Source: Rhyzopertha dominica (taxonomy: Eukaryota > Arthropoda > Insecta > Coleoptera > Bostrichidae). Taken from it: 64,000 nucleotides of DNA. The translations under genes and the position numbers were made by a program. Where the stretch lies: assembly GCA_025024175.1 (NCBI GenBank), contig QCXZ01000137.1, positions 20,770,001-20,834,000 of the forward strand, read 5' to 3'. The notes under the pieces are model-generated. The model was given only the letters and a program-made list of their open reading frames with translations. It ran no database searches and was not told where the DNA came from. Of the stretch, positions 1 to 12,200 are shown in pieces. Every line of letters begins with the position of its first letter. Positions within the stretch are counted from its first letter, which is position 1.

Positions 1-590
1 CTATCAAAGAAATTTTAGTCCAACTGCTTGCAACATTTAAAAGTAGGTGAACTATACAACTCCTAGAGAGACAGGATGTCAGCTTTGTCATAAGTTTGTA
101 TACAGCAGTGAAGTTATCTAGGGATGCTATGTCAATTCTTCAATCTTGAGAAAACACATTGTAGACCAAAACTAAATAAGATGTGAATTAGTTACGACAT
201 TGAAGCGATTTCAACTTGAAACGGTCATAACTTTAGAACCCCAGTTACTATTTAATAAGTCATGAAAACCACATATACATCACCTGTAAAATGGAAGTAC
301 ATACATTTTCAAGGACCTTGTCGATATTTTTTCAGAACCTTTTGGATGGATGTTGCATAAATTCTCTTAATCACGGCGAACGACTAGTGGCTAGGATGCT
401 GTATTTTAAGCACAACGAACAGCTTAAAGTAAACTGCAGGTTTAAAGAAAGCCAAAATAATTGGGTACTATCACTTTTTTTTTGAAAATTACGTAAAATG
501 AATCTTGAAGTGCTTATATGTCGTACGCCATGTTAAAAAAACAAAAAAATATTTGTAGGTAGAGAATTTCAGATCTGAAATTCAAATCTT
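1..590. other. AT-rich sequence with no recognised gene
   Basis: I see no coding domain, RNA gene or clear repeat here. The short open stretch near 291-485 has no recognisable motif and fits a chance frame. The stretch ends where the left inverted repeat of the THAP-bearing element begins. Confidence 0.5.
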
Positions 591-1599
591 AGGAATCACC
601 GCCAAAAGGCTTCTAACCAAAGTTATTCAACTCGTGACGTCAAGTGTCATGTAAACACTACCGACGAGCGTGCTGTTTAATGGTGTAGTATTATTCTTGT
701 ATTGGAAAAGCTTTTGTGTGGTGTTTATTGAAAGGACGGTGTAAGAGGGGCACCAAAAAAAATTGTGTAATTTTACAAGCATCTATAGAGTATGGATAAC
801 AAAACAAGTGTTGTTTTGTACATGGTTATAAAAGTACTTCAGTCAGTACAGCTAACAAAATTTTTGTAACCGTTCCTCGAGATTATCAACCTATAAAAAA
901 GTTGTTTAAGGCCCTTAGACGTGATATGCCAAAATCGCAGTTTGTTTTTTTGTTGTGAAGATCATCTTAATTCTTACTGTAAGTTTTATTATTCTTTTTG
1001 GAGTTATAAGTGTTTACCATTCAGTTTCCATTTTGTTATAGCTTGAAGAGAATATGAAAAAGTATATGCGTTTTAAGTTGTTAGAGAGAAATGTTATAAA
1101 AAAGAACGACATTGTTCACCATATCCTCGACTGTTAGCCAGACCGGAAACGAGCCGCAAGAGCCCCGAAAATAAATGGCAATTTATATTTTTATTCAGAC
1201 CTCTAAAATAAATGTCAAGTTTAGGGTACATTTTTGGTTCTTACATTTAGTATGTATCCAACAACCCACTGTGATCAAATTATCAATGCTACGTTAATTT
1301 GATAAAAAGTTCACTTATGCTGTTGCTTTTACGCTCCTCATCTACGCCGCGTTGAACCGCTCGTCGCTGTACACAAATTCCATAACAATGAACATGCCTT
1401 CAGAAGTCATAACTCATAAGTATTTCACTTTTTCTTGGCGTATTTTAATTCGCTTGTCACAAAATGAACGCAAACAACAAACTGATAAACTGACGGGCTG
1501 AGGCTGACGCGTGACGCGCTGACGCCAGATGCAAACAAGCGGCCATTTACAAGACACCTGACGTCACGGCCAATATATTCGCGTTTTGGCGGTCCCTTT
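591..1599 (+). mobile_element. THAP-bearing DNA transposon relic, possibly Kolobok-like
   Basis: About 1.0 kb bounded by degenerate terminal inverted repeats. The left end (about 593-660) reads CACCGCCAAAAGGC, then CGTGACGTCAAGTGTC, then ATGTAAAC. The reverse complement of the right end (about 1530-1597) reads GGACCGCCAAAACGC, then CCGTGACGTCAGGTGTC, then TTGTAAAT. The right end abuts TTAA (1598-1601) and the left abuts a TTAG that could be a mutated TTAA. A THAP zinc-finger pseudogene lies between them. THAP domains occur in P, Kolobok and some other transposases, and Kolobok elements use TTAA target duplications, so Kolobok-like is my best guess. No catalytic domain is left to prove it. Other possibilities are a P-like element or a non-autonomous element that captured a THAP exon. 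Confidence 0.5.
792..1192 (+). pseudogene. THAP zinc-finger domain pseudogene, two exons
   Basis: THAP domains are C2CH zinc-finger DNA-binding modules of about 80-90 residues. Read in the frame of TGT at 809, the sequence gives KCCFVHGYKSTS, then NKIFVTVPRD, then KKLFKALRRDMPKS. After a one-base shift in a T run near 945-950 it gives FCCEDHLNSYC, which has the Cys and His of the THAP CxxH end. A GT..AG intron of 63 bp (979-1041) follows, then exon 2 gives LEENMKKYMRFKLLE and ILDC, a stop at 1136-1138, and PDRKRA. This matches the usual insect THAP continuation (acidic 'EEDMENYMRFKL', then 'DCQPDRKR'). Damage: the ATG at 792 is out of frame with the finger, the second zinc Cys is Tyr, one frameshift sits in exon 1, and one stop in exon 2. 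It lies inside the TIR element and is probably the 5' part of its gene. The family call is fairly secure; function is lost. Confidence 0.7.
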
Positions 1600-1601
1600 A
1601 A

Positions 1602-3376
1602 ATATTCACATTTTTAATATTAAAAATACACCTTACAATCCATTTTTTCGAACTCTTAAGCTGTCACAGCTGTTTTGTTGATTAGATGCTACCTATTAAT
1701 ATGCAATTAAATAAAATATAAATACATGGCAAATACCCAATTGTTACAAACATATGTAGGTATATAATTTTGAAATTATTAGGTGCACCCGTAGAAGTAT
1801 TCTGCGTGTGGATAATAAATTATCTTTGTTTTTCTTTTTAATATCACGGTGGTGTCACAGGATGATACCGTTAAGGCACTGTGTAAGGCTTTGTTTACGA
1901 GAGATGTGTGTAGCCTACAAACAATACAATATTCTTCCTATAGGTTAAGTTCCGAATTAAAAAATAAGAGCGGCGAGAATCTCCATTTGCTGTGCATAGT
2001 TATATCGTTATATCGTGTTTGCATTTCACCCTACGGCAATATCGATCACTGCAACATCACTTCTAAGATGTTTGCTCATACCACGCCATAAAGTTAGCTG
2101 TCTATAAACGATCATTCGTTTATCAGGTATTTAATGCTAGGGTGCAAAAAGTCTTGCAAGATATTTTTCGGCGTGTTCTTTGTGCCGTGGTATTTGTTTT
2201 TCGGGATACTGTCCGTAAGTCAAAGGCGAAATGCAACTGTAAATTTAAATAAATGCTCTTTTGATAATTACCTATAATACGAAATAATTTAGAATAGGTT
2301 ATTATTTGACCACGGCAATTAAAGGAACAAATGAAATTGTGCAAACATCTATTAGATATTTTTAGTCTCATTAAGTAATTTAGCGACCGATCTACAGGTA
2401 TGTCGTCTCCCTATTAGCCGTGTAATTTATAAAATACGTATTACACAACTAACTATCAGACAAACAATGTTTTGTAATATTTACAAGATAATTAAATTTG
2501 CAGTGGCAGATGACTCATAGCGAAAAGTGTTCAAAACAAATTTCTTGAGTACTTTAAAACAAATAGTAAAATGTTCCAACAATTATTTAGGTTAAAATAC
2601 GTGAGATATTACGCATTCAAAGATAAACTCAATAAACAAACGTTAAAATGACAAACAGTTTAATATGAAGTGTAGAAAACTACATATTTAACGGATCATT
2701 AGTTTTTTAGGTTATGTCCAAATTAATTCTGGCCCCGTAGCCATATCGAAAGCCTTGCCTGCAATGCAATTCGACACCTTTCACCTAATGACGTGATTAA
2801 TGTGCCCACCAATTAATGATTGCGTAAAAGTTGCAATAATTACAGCGCCAAACTTTTGCTTCCCGATCTGTTGGAGCGAAACCGAAATCCACATTAGAAT
2901 GACCGTGGGGTGGGTGGGACCCCTATAAAATATATGGCAGAACAGAGAACACCACCCCATACAGTTTTCGTTTTTCTGGCACAAAAACGATTCCGCTATA
3001 CGTTATCTATATAGCAGCAAATTCAATGTCATAAAGGATAGGCATCCATTTGCCAATTTTTAGCCGGGAATAGAGTCCAAAGGGGAAGTGAAATCACTCG
3101 CTTCATCTTGTGTCAGCCCGAACATGGGGGATATTCGTCTTTTTTAGGAAATCAATATTATGTATCAGTTACTCCTTGATATAACCGTATTCCTACCACT
3201 GGAAGGTATCTTCGGCAAAGGATATTGCATTTCTTGAATTGAGACCAAAACTGATCGGGGAGTATTGAGCAAATAAAATGCGGTTTTCACTTTGATACAA
3301 AAGCATACGGAAGTAGTTTTCGATTACTTGTTCTCCTACAAAAGCAATATTAAGCTAAACGCAAAAGGAACAATTT
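1602..3376. other. AT-rich sequence with no recognised gene
   Basis: No transposon, RNA gene or coding domain is recognised. The tract at about 2900-2960 is GC-richer and contains CCCCTATAAAATATATGG, a good match to a TATA box, but no reading frame or other promoter context follows it. The open stretch at 1849-2091 has no recognisable domain. Confidence 0.45.
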
Positions 3377-3399
3377 GAGAGAGAGAGAGAGAGAGAGAC
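3377..3399. repeat. (GA)n microsatellite
   Basis: Eleven uninterrupted GA units, ending in ACGG. A plain dinucleotide repeat, likely polymorphic in length. Confidence 0.95.
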
Positions 3400-3927
3400 G
3401 GTTTGCCATTGTTCAAATTATACAGCGTAGGGCATTTATCCTTGACACATTATGGAGATTCGGACAATAAAATGTTAAAAAATAACGTCTGTAATAAATC
3501 AACGACTTAAAACAAATTACTTATATCTAACAATTTTTTTCTTTTTAGCATTCACGTTTTGTAATGTTAATTTTGAAATACAATTACTTCATTAATAATT
3601 GGTAGATAAAAACAATTTAACCAGGGTTTAGTATGATGCCGTGAAATTCGGGAACATTACTGGACGGAATATATATGTATCCCCATTAAAAAAAAACAAA
3701 CAAAAAGTGTTAAATCTAGCGATCTAGCATGGCAACGCACTGGATCCCCACATCATATCCAACAAGGAATGCAATTATGATGTAATATTTGTAGAGGAAC
3801 ATACGAATAATGCGCCAGGCAACAATCATGTTGTATAATTAGTTCTTCTTTAAGAAAATTTTACTTGATGTATAATCCAATGTAAAGCGCTTTAATCTAA
3901 CAAGTAGCCATCGTCAGTACAGGCAAT

Positions 3928-5848
3928 ATACAAGGTCGCTACAAAGTATGGAACCAGCTGGATATTTCAGGTTCAGTTCTACCAATTTTTCTGAAATTGT
4001 GCATGGGCCTAGGGGTAATTAAAATGCATTTTCTGGAATTTCAACTCCATGTCAGCTCTCGTTCCCGAGACATGGGCGCAAGTTCCATTTTTTTAATGAG
4101 AAGGGGTGTCAAAAGGCACATCATTGAAAAGGATATTTTTTCCTGATTTCGAAAATGTATCACTTGTACAATTGCTTCTGAGTTGAGAAGAATGTAAATA
4201 CAATAATTGAGCCTGACAAAGAACAAAAAGAATGAAAACAATTTTCTTTATCGCTAAAATGGACTGGTGATAATTTTCGTGTAATTTGATCCATTTATTG
4301 CGAATCCTGTACCCAAAAAGTAAAAAAGAAAGACATGATTCCGTGAAAAATGCTATATTTCTTTCAGATTTACATTACAGAAGATGTTCATAATGTTCTT
4401 CATTTACTTCCTGACAGTAATGCAGCCTTGAGTGAAACTTTTCTAATGTACTTTGTAGCATATGTGGAGGTAAATTCTGAATTTCTGCCTTGATTCGTTC
4501 TTTTAAATCTTCTGCATTATGTGGCCGATCAGCATAAATACGATTTTTCAGATACCTCCACAGGAAAAAATCAAGCGGCTTCAGATCAGGGGAACGTGCT
4601 GGACATTCTATAGCTCCGCGCCTACCAATCCATCTGTCTGGAAATATCGCATTCAAATATCCACGAACGTTGACTGCAAAATGTGGTGATGCTCCATCTT
4701 GCTGAAACCATATCTTTTCAGAAGGACGCGCAGCATTTTCATCATTAGGAAGCAGGCGAATAAGTTCTGGTATGTTTTCGCGCAAGAGCTGTAAATACTT
4801 GACCGCATTCAAATTTCCATCGGTGAAAAAGGCCCAATAATGTGCTCACCGATAATACCACACCAGACATTCACTTTCTGAGGGTGTTGTTTGTGGACTT
4901 GTTCCACCCAATCTGCAATAATTATGTCTATTCACATTACCATTGAGCCAAAATATCGCTTCATTAGAAAACATAATCCGATTTAAAATGTTTGTATCTT
5001 CATCTACCATGTTCATAACAGTTTTGTAAAATTCTATCCTACGATCGAAATCATCGCTCAGTTCTTGTAATAAGTGAATTTTGTATGGATGAAACTTCTT
5101 CTCTTTTTTCAAAATTTTTGAACAGATCTGCTAATATGGTGAGTGAGAGCACGCTGTTGTACGGAGCACTTGGGATTCTCTTGCACATCTAAAAGGACTA
5201 CTTTCCTCACTAGTATCAACTTTTGGACGTCCTGGTTTTTGACGATTTTTAACACTGCCGGTTTCGTCAAAACGTTGCAATGATTTAATAACTGTTAATC
5301 TGGCAATTGGTCACGATCTCCATGAATTGCACTGTAGAGTGCAACTACTTCCAAATAACTTCGCCTTCTACCTCCATAACCACTCAACATCAAAATTCCG
5401 ATGCGATCATGTTCAGTTAACTGACGCATTGCGATTGCAAATAACAAAGCGAATGAAAATTATCATCAGTTACGAGCAAAATGGAGACACCGGGAGTTTT
5501 TGTTCTTACCTAGCGATAACGAATATGGTTTTTGGTCCCGAAGTTTTTTGCAAGACCCAAGTTTGTTATAACGCTTTTCTTAACTCAGAAGCAATAAATT
5601 GTACAAATGTGATACATTTTTGAAATCAGGAACAAATATCCTTTTCAATGATGTGCCTTTTGACACCCCTTCCCATTTAATAAATGCAACTTGCGCCCAT
5701 ATCTCGGAACGAGAGCTGACATGGAGTTGAAAAAATTCCAGACAATGCATTTTAATTGCCCTATAGTCCCATGCACAATTTCAGAAAAATTGGTCGACAA
5801 AACCTGAAATATCCTGCTGGTTCCATACTTTGTAGCGACCCTGTATAT
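3928..5848 (-). mobile_element. DD41D IS630/Tc1/mariner element with long TIRs
   Basis: About 1.92 kb. The ends are inverted copies: the left reads ACAAGGTCGCTACAAAGTAT, and the right in reverse complement reads ACAGGGTCGCTACAAAGTAT. Similarity continues inward for about 250-300 bp (shared blocks GGAACCAGC, CTCCATGTCAGCTCTCGTTC, ATGGGCGCAAGTT, GGGGTGTCAAAAGGCACATC). The element is flanked by TA on both sides, as expected for this superfamily. The transposase pseudogene is on the minus strand. The TIRs are only slightly diverged while the gene carries several frameshifts, so it is a moderately old insertion. Its nesting inside another repeat gives the relative order of events. Confidence 0.85.
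4375..5429 (-). pseudogene. DD41D mariner-type transposase, frameshifted
   Basis: Spans about 350 codons, close to the full length for the family. The start is MRQLTEHDRIGIL (ATG at 5427-5429). A helix-turn-helix part with ETGSVKNRQKPGRPK (about 5220-5290) follows, then KKFHPYKIHLLQEL and the first catalytic block FSNEAIFWLNG, where the usual Asp is Asn. After two frameshifts near 4840-4875 come WFQQDGASPHF (second Asp) and PARSPDLKPLDFFLW (third Asp). I count 41 residues between the last two Asp, the DD41D spacing of rosa/Visitor-type families. The tail ends at EEHYEHLL. The enzyme would cut and paste DNA at TA sites. Frameshifts, a stop between 5100 and 5330 and the Asp-to-Asn change make it inactive. 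Confidence 0.85.
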
Positions 5849-6140
5849 AAAGAAAAGGAAACTTATACAGATAGTTTGACAAAGTCAAAAATATAGAAAC
5901 AAGCAACCTTGACCACAAACTAAGCTATGCTAGTAACACAAACGTAATATTAATTTAAATCAAATAAATAATTTAGAACAGACAAATATGAAGATAAGAA
6001 AATTTTTTCTAAATACGACAGTAAAGATTTATAGCATTAACCTAGAGAAACACCCAAAATGCTTAATAGGATTTGTATTAAAAGGAAATTACAAATATTA
6101 CAAAATTATAATACATAATTTCCCTTCTTCATATATATCG

Positions 6141-8436
6141 CTACAATGCTAGAGAAAATATAATTTTCACAACTGTTTACTAAAAGATATTCGATCTCGT
6201 TAGGTATAAATTCCCCCACGCCACAAAGTAAAAAGTCACGTGAGACGGGTACATCCAAACTGACTTCGTCGCGAGTCTTTGTTAAAAGTAATTAATCGTG
6301 CAAAAAATCACTTCATAAACGTCCACTTTATGATAACAGTTAACCGTGGTTATGTAAGCTGATGCAAATTCACCACTCAACTTGTTGATTTAGGTTGAAC
6401 ATGATTAATGATTTCGGGTTAGATTATGACAGTTTAGTTTTATTGTGTAGGGATATGTTAAGGATGTTAGAGCGAATCCCGGCTTTACGTTTAGATGCGG
6501 ACGTAAAAGCACCCTGCATCGGGGATTACTTTGTTCGTGGAATGAATTTTGCGAACACTCTTCAAAGCCGGAATTAAAACGGGACGCGCGCATCAAAGAG
6601 ACATCGAATTTTCAGATTAAAAGTACACCATTACGTCGCAACTTTTCAGCTTTTTTATTTTTGTAACTGCTGTTGGAAAAAATGCATTTACAGAGGCAGC
6701 AACTATTCCATTAAAAGCAGCCAACAGCTTAAGCTCTGCCAACATTACCGAGAAAAGCGCATTGATGTTAATGAAAACAACTAACAAGTATAAAGAATCT
6801 AAAATGAATAGTTTGTTTCACAGTATTTCCATTAATGGTGAAAGCTTCATAAAGATAGGCAACATTAAGCTGGAAAAATGTAATAGGGTATATGCAGATG
6901 TATCGTATTTAGAACTGCAACTTTATATATTACGAAAAATAATAGAAATCGAACAATAATTGTTTACGATGCAAATAACGTTAATATACTATTCAGATTA
7001 TGAGAGAAACAGGAAAAAATGTAATTATTTATACCGATGCCATGAGAAATAAGCGTGCATTGATATCTTGTACCTGTATTCTAGCGAAATGTTACGGTGT
7101 TCACGGTGCTATTACCAGTAGTTCACTGGCTTTTGGTTTCAACTTTTTGAAAATAGGCTAGTTTGTTTACTTTCTATGTTGGTATTCAACGGACACTGAT
7201 AGAGAAATATATTTACAAGATCTTTCGATGTGAAACATGTACCATGTTCAGATTAAAATAAATATCTAATTGATTGAATCTCTTATAGAAAGCTCCTTTT
7301 CAATCAAGTTCAACTTATGAAATTTACATGGTTCTATAAACTAGACAAATATTCATTAAAAAAATGTCATACTTTTACGAAATAACAACTCGAAATGTAT
7401 TTTTATATTTGAATATATTATAAAATACCCGTAGTCCAGTAAAGTTCCAGATTATACGTCCTCCTTACATACGTGAATATTACGTACCAATTATTCTTTA
7501 TTAATTTATTCTGTTATAAAATAATATTAATGCAACCAAAGCAGTTTTGTTTAGAATTGCATTGGTACTCTTTGCCTTTATACTCGAATGCTTTCAGCAT
7601 AACAAGTCTGCCAATATAGTATATGCATTGTCTTAAAATGCAATATGATATTTTTTATAACTTCGTTGAGATAACATTATGGCTTTCGTTGAAAATAACA
7701 TCGCCAGTTGCATATCTCGTTATGGAAATCTGCGTTTTTTATTGGGATGGAATTGGCGACTAGAAACTATATTAATAAAAATTTAGGAAGAATGAGATTT
7801 TGAAAAATCTGTATATAATATNTAAATATACCATAAATAACATCAAAATTTATCTAAATATGTAAATCATCGCCAAACGCAGCATGTTTATATGTTTTAT
7901 GTTTTGCACAAGCATTCGTCCAAATCAACAATAAAAAATTATACTGTTAGTTTCAATTTCTATATCCATTATAATAATTTTATTTATTAACTGTGTTAGT
8001 AATGTTACAACTTGTAGTATTTTTCGAAAAGTATCAACACTCATTTTAGGGCTGTATTATTAATTGAAATATACTTACATCACATCCAAAAGCGCAAATA
8101 GTTTCTGAAATTTTTACAGTAAATTCGTATAAGATGGTTAGTTCGCATATTTTTGCTCTAAACGAATTTACTCAAGGCAGATATCAAATATTACAAGTAA
8201 ATCCATAAAGGGTCTCACGTAAAGATAAAAACAAACTCATTTAGATCAACACTTTTATAAAAGTGAATGAATATCCTACAAAAGCAGTTCTTTTACCAAG
8301 AAATATGGCTTTGATTACTTATACATACTAAATCATGGATTCTGCTATCCAAATATGTTCTATTAAATGTGCGTAAGCTTATAAGTGACTTTACACCCAG
8401 CTAGCAACTTTGATTTATTATTAGCTAAATAGAGAC
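6141..8436. other. Mostly AT-rich, no recognised gene
   Basis: About 6200-6600 is somewhat GC-richer, with a short stop-free stretch on both strands but no domain I recognise. 6660-8380 is very AT-rich. At 8390-8410 the sequence CACCCAGCTAGCAACTTT resembles the inverse of ACCCAACTAGCAACTTAC at 39370-39390 (read on the minus strand), so it may be a scrap of the same repeat end. Confidence 0.4.
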
Positions 8437-9260
8437 TGACCCAGAAATAAAAACACCCAGTGATAGCTTTTTTATTTATATTACCTTAATTATGGTACAC
8501 GATTCGTTTTATTAAACAATAATCACTTTGTGGCTAGTTGGAGCAGCATTTTTAAAAACTTTGTCAGTATCTCTAGGGTCACCTTAAGAAATTTTTGCGG
8601 GAGTCCAGTTTATCTTTAGCGATAGAGTCTAAACATGGCAGTGGTTCTGGTCAGGTATGTTTCCAGGGAGGTCTCATACGAAAATCCACAAGAAGCCAAG
8701 ATTGTCTTAGACTTTTGTTTTTAACGGACTGTTTATTGCAGATCGCTTACCGCCGAATAAGAAGTTTTAGTTATATTATATGTATATACCCAATAACTAA
8801 TGAAACTTACACGTCTCCCCAATCGCCAATCCAATTTTCAAGAAGTGGATACACCACACGTTTAACTAGAGTTAATTTAGACTACTTAGAACAAAATAAT
8901 GTAAATTTGTTGTCTTCTCCTCCAAGATCCCCTGCTATTTCATCCATCGAACATCTGGAACATTATAGGTAGAATAATATTGCAAAATTTACCCAATCCT
9001 ATAGAGGCTTTAGTAGCACTTCATGATGTTGTACAAGAACCCTAGAATGAGACACCTCGGAAGAAAATCAATCACCTGAGTGAGTTGACGACTAGAATAC
9101 ATTAATGAGAGTATACAACATCATGATTTTATATTCTTATACTACTCTATGATTCTATTACATTCTTTAACAGTAAATCGTTACTATAATTCAGTTAATG
9201 TATACGCAAAGTTTAGGTATTTAAAAGAACAATTATTACTGGGTGTTCTTATTTCTGTCA
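8437..9260 (+). mobile_element. Tc1-like element, internally deleted
   Basis: About 824 bp with terminal inverted repeats. The left end reads TGACCCAGAAATAAAAACAC and the right, in reverse complement, TGACAGAAATAAGAACAC; both continue with CCAGT and ATA. A full Tc1-like element is usually about 1.6-1.7 kb, so roughly half is missing. The interior holds a broken transposase in the same orientation. Confidence 0.8.
8570..9112 (+). pseudogene. Tc1-like transposase remnant
   Basis: The C-terminal catalytic half of a Tc1 transposase is recognisable at 8821-8970. It reads TTRLTRVNLDYLEQNNVN, then LLSSPPRSPAISSIEHLEHY, which lines up with the family pattern 'DNARPHTSR..R..LE..NV..L.WP.RSPDLNPIEHLWD'. 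The catalytic Glu (IEHL) is kept. The second Asp block (QDNARPHT) has decayed to QFSRSGYT, so the Asp is lost. After the stop at about 8970 the reading continues in another frame with poor similarity. Upstream, 8595-8780 holds only faint matches. Non-functional. Confidence 0.7.
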
Positions 9261-12200
9261 TTGTAACATATCATTTTTATACCTGAATTTTCAACGTTAC
9301 AACTAGTAATTTTCCTGAAACCCACTAGTCTATAATTTCATTTTAACGATATCATCTTCATAGTTTCAGGCATCTAGCCATTTGCTAGATTCACGAAATG
9401 GCAGTTAACATTAATCGGCCCCAGAAAATATTATGTTTTTACCAATCCGTACGTATTTTATTACCAGCCAATTGACGGGCAATTTCATCTGAAAATCGTA
9501 CCCAAATTGCCCGACCACGAGTTCGTTTAACGAAATGCGGCAACTGATTCGAAAGTAATGCGAAGCGAAGGATAAGCTAAGGGCAGCGCCGGCCGGGGAA
9601 AACACACGTTTTTAAAGGAAATACTGGCTTCATGCATATGCAAACCGCCCGCGGGTGGGCTTTAAATTGGATTGTAACTCCCTAATGTTTATAGAAAGAA
9701 ACTTACGGCGCAATCAATCACTCGTTTTGTTTACTTATTTTTGCCCGATCGATTATAAAAGCACACTCGTGACTTTTCGTCCCTCTCCGGCAGCTCAAAA
9801 AATAGCTTGAATGAAAGGACGTACAAAATTACATGAAATTATTTCGCATAACGGAAACATAACGCACTAAAGACATTAATAAACTTATACAACGCAACAA
9901 CAAAAAAAATGTAGGATAATAACATTCAATAAAAAAATTCATTTGGTCATAAACTAGGAATAATAGAACAATGACTATATAAACTAAATGAGGTCATCGT
10001 CTTTTACAAAGTAGGTAGCTAAACACATACGTCATCCTGCGCTTCTAAGTTAATAACTTTATTGTACACAGATATTTACTTCGCCGAGGTGCGTTATATA
10101 TTATTCATAATTCAGCCGGTGTATTTATTACAGTGAATCACTCACTAAGCTTTCGATATTGTGGTATCAGGATTCAATTTCGTGTTCTACTTCCTAATAC
10201 TGTTCTATAATATATTTGCTATTTAATTTACCTAAGCAAGTTCTTTTGCTGTTAAATTAAAAACCGTCATATGGCCAATATTCGTACAGGCACCTTCAGC
10301 GAATATCGCTGTTACGTTGTGATTTAAAAAAAAGTCTCAACTTCTGACGATAAATAAGCAACTTTAGAGGCAAAAATTTTTTCACACGAGCGGATTTTAA
10401 AGGTTGCGATAGGCATGAAATCTGCTAGACGAAACATACTTCGACAAGCAAGCCACGCACACGGGCACTGCTTGCACTAAAATAAATTAATTTAATCACA
10501 TGAAATACAGCCGAAAATCTGGCCTAGCCTTTCGCTCCTAGTGGATGTCATAAAATAACAATAAAGTCCCCATAAAATTGCCATTAAAATCAGGCTACAG
10601 AAAAAGCAGTAAATACAAACGAACAGCGGACATAAACTGCACGTACATCATGATAAAATAGGAAAATAACAAGCCGGTAAGTTAATTAGTACATTAGGGG
10701 GAGCACACCGCTGTTTTTATAGAAGATTAAGTATCTCTACAAATCACATTTACCGGACCACTCACGCACATTTAAGCTACCAAATTTCGTGTTCTTGTGC
10801 TTTATATTACCNTTAATAAAAACTTTACATGACAGAGAGCACTACCATGTTTCCATGTTTCCAACACTTAACCGACGAACACAGACATCTATGTATGGCA
10901 TAAAAACAAAAAGAGGCAGAGCTAGATCATCGAAAAATCCTTCAAATATGTATCTGTTAAATGCCATCACAATGGACACATTGACACCACTAGCATAAAA
11001 TATTCAACAAAATTGCGGGAGTCAAAAACAAACGAGGAACTTAGGCCTTTCTCGCGCAAATTCTGAATTGCTGACAACAAACGTACGACTATAAAAGGCG
11101 GTAGTCCAATCAGATTTGCTGATATAGTTTTTAAGGAAACACGCTTAAAAAGTGTNTCTATTCAAAAACTTCTGGTGTGGTCGAAATNTATTTATTACAT
11201 GTACGTTNTAAGCAGTCCTGCATAAAAAAATAATACTCCATCCGGTTCGATGCAGGTACAGCAGAAACACAAACAACGGCTCGCTTGAAAGCTGACATTC
11301 AACCATAGAAATTTCATTCCCCACAGTATCCGTTCGTAGACGATCCAAACTGAAAAGCTTGTGAAGTTGGAATTGGTCTTATCTTTAGATATGATAGAAT
11401 TAGGAGAATATGCGTGTCGCAATTTTGAGAAAAAAGTTCGGGATCAAAATAGAAAGATTTCAGTCTCAGACCGGATTCGATGTTAGAACAGCGTTCGTTT
11501 AAATGGTTGTGTTCAACAATAGACATTTCGAAACCTTATGTCCAACAACATCATCCATAATAGTCGGAACTTTTCTTCGAAGGTTTAACATGGGCACTCC
11601 CATGAGATATAATTAAAAGCGAAAATCGTTCATAGACGTTGAGAATTATAAAATTAATAATTAAGTCTACACTGACATCTTGTGTAGCAAATGCAAAAAT
11701 TAACCGAGCCATGATGGATCCGTTCTAACGTTGGTTACTGAATAATTGGCGGCGCAATTCGTAGTTCAATTTTCACTGTTAACTGTTTCTCCCCAATCTT
11801 CTTCCACGACAAAACAGTTTAGGTAATTATTCATACATTGGCCGACTAAAAGCGAAATAATATCAAATATGGAGTTAGTTGGATGCTGCGCGGATTTGAC
11901 GAAAACGCGTCCATGCCAAGAACATACCATGTTTGATTGTAACCACTATGCCTTTAAAGATTACAATATTTAGACCCTAATAGGAATACAAAATCTAGTT
12001 GGCGTATTTTTCAATGTGACGTGGTAAAATGCAATTTTCAATTGATTCCGCCTGCTCCAACAGCAACGACGAGTTTGATTTGTAATAACAGTTTCTGCTC
12101 CAGCAATACAATTTATATTTGTTATGTGTCAGATGTTTCACTTGAGAGACTCGACTCGCTTGCCTGAAAAAACCTTCCAATTTTCCTCGGCGAACGAGAC

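Larger units (their letters stand above)
3848..6140. repeat. Older dispersed repeat split by a mariner-type insertion
   Basis: Left flank (about 3848-3926) and right flank (about 5850-6020) together match one arm of the foldback element at 30533-31139. Shared blocks are TGTAAAGCGCTTT, TAGCCATCGTCAGTAC, AAGGAAACT, AGTTTGACAAAGTCAAAAAT, AAACAAGCAA and AATTTAGAA. In the intact relative the segment runs continuously from CAGTAC to AGTTTGAC. Here the DD41D element separates the two halves at a TATA. Only one arm is clear, so this copy is either partial or badly decayed beyond about 6020. Confidence 0.7.

Noticed and set aside
2900..2960. TATA-box-like CCCCTATAAAATATATGG
   Set aside because: No initiator, no downstream frame and no supporting context; A/T-rich DNA gives such matches by chance.
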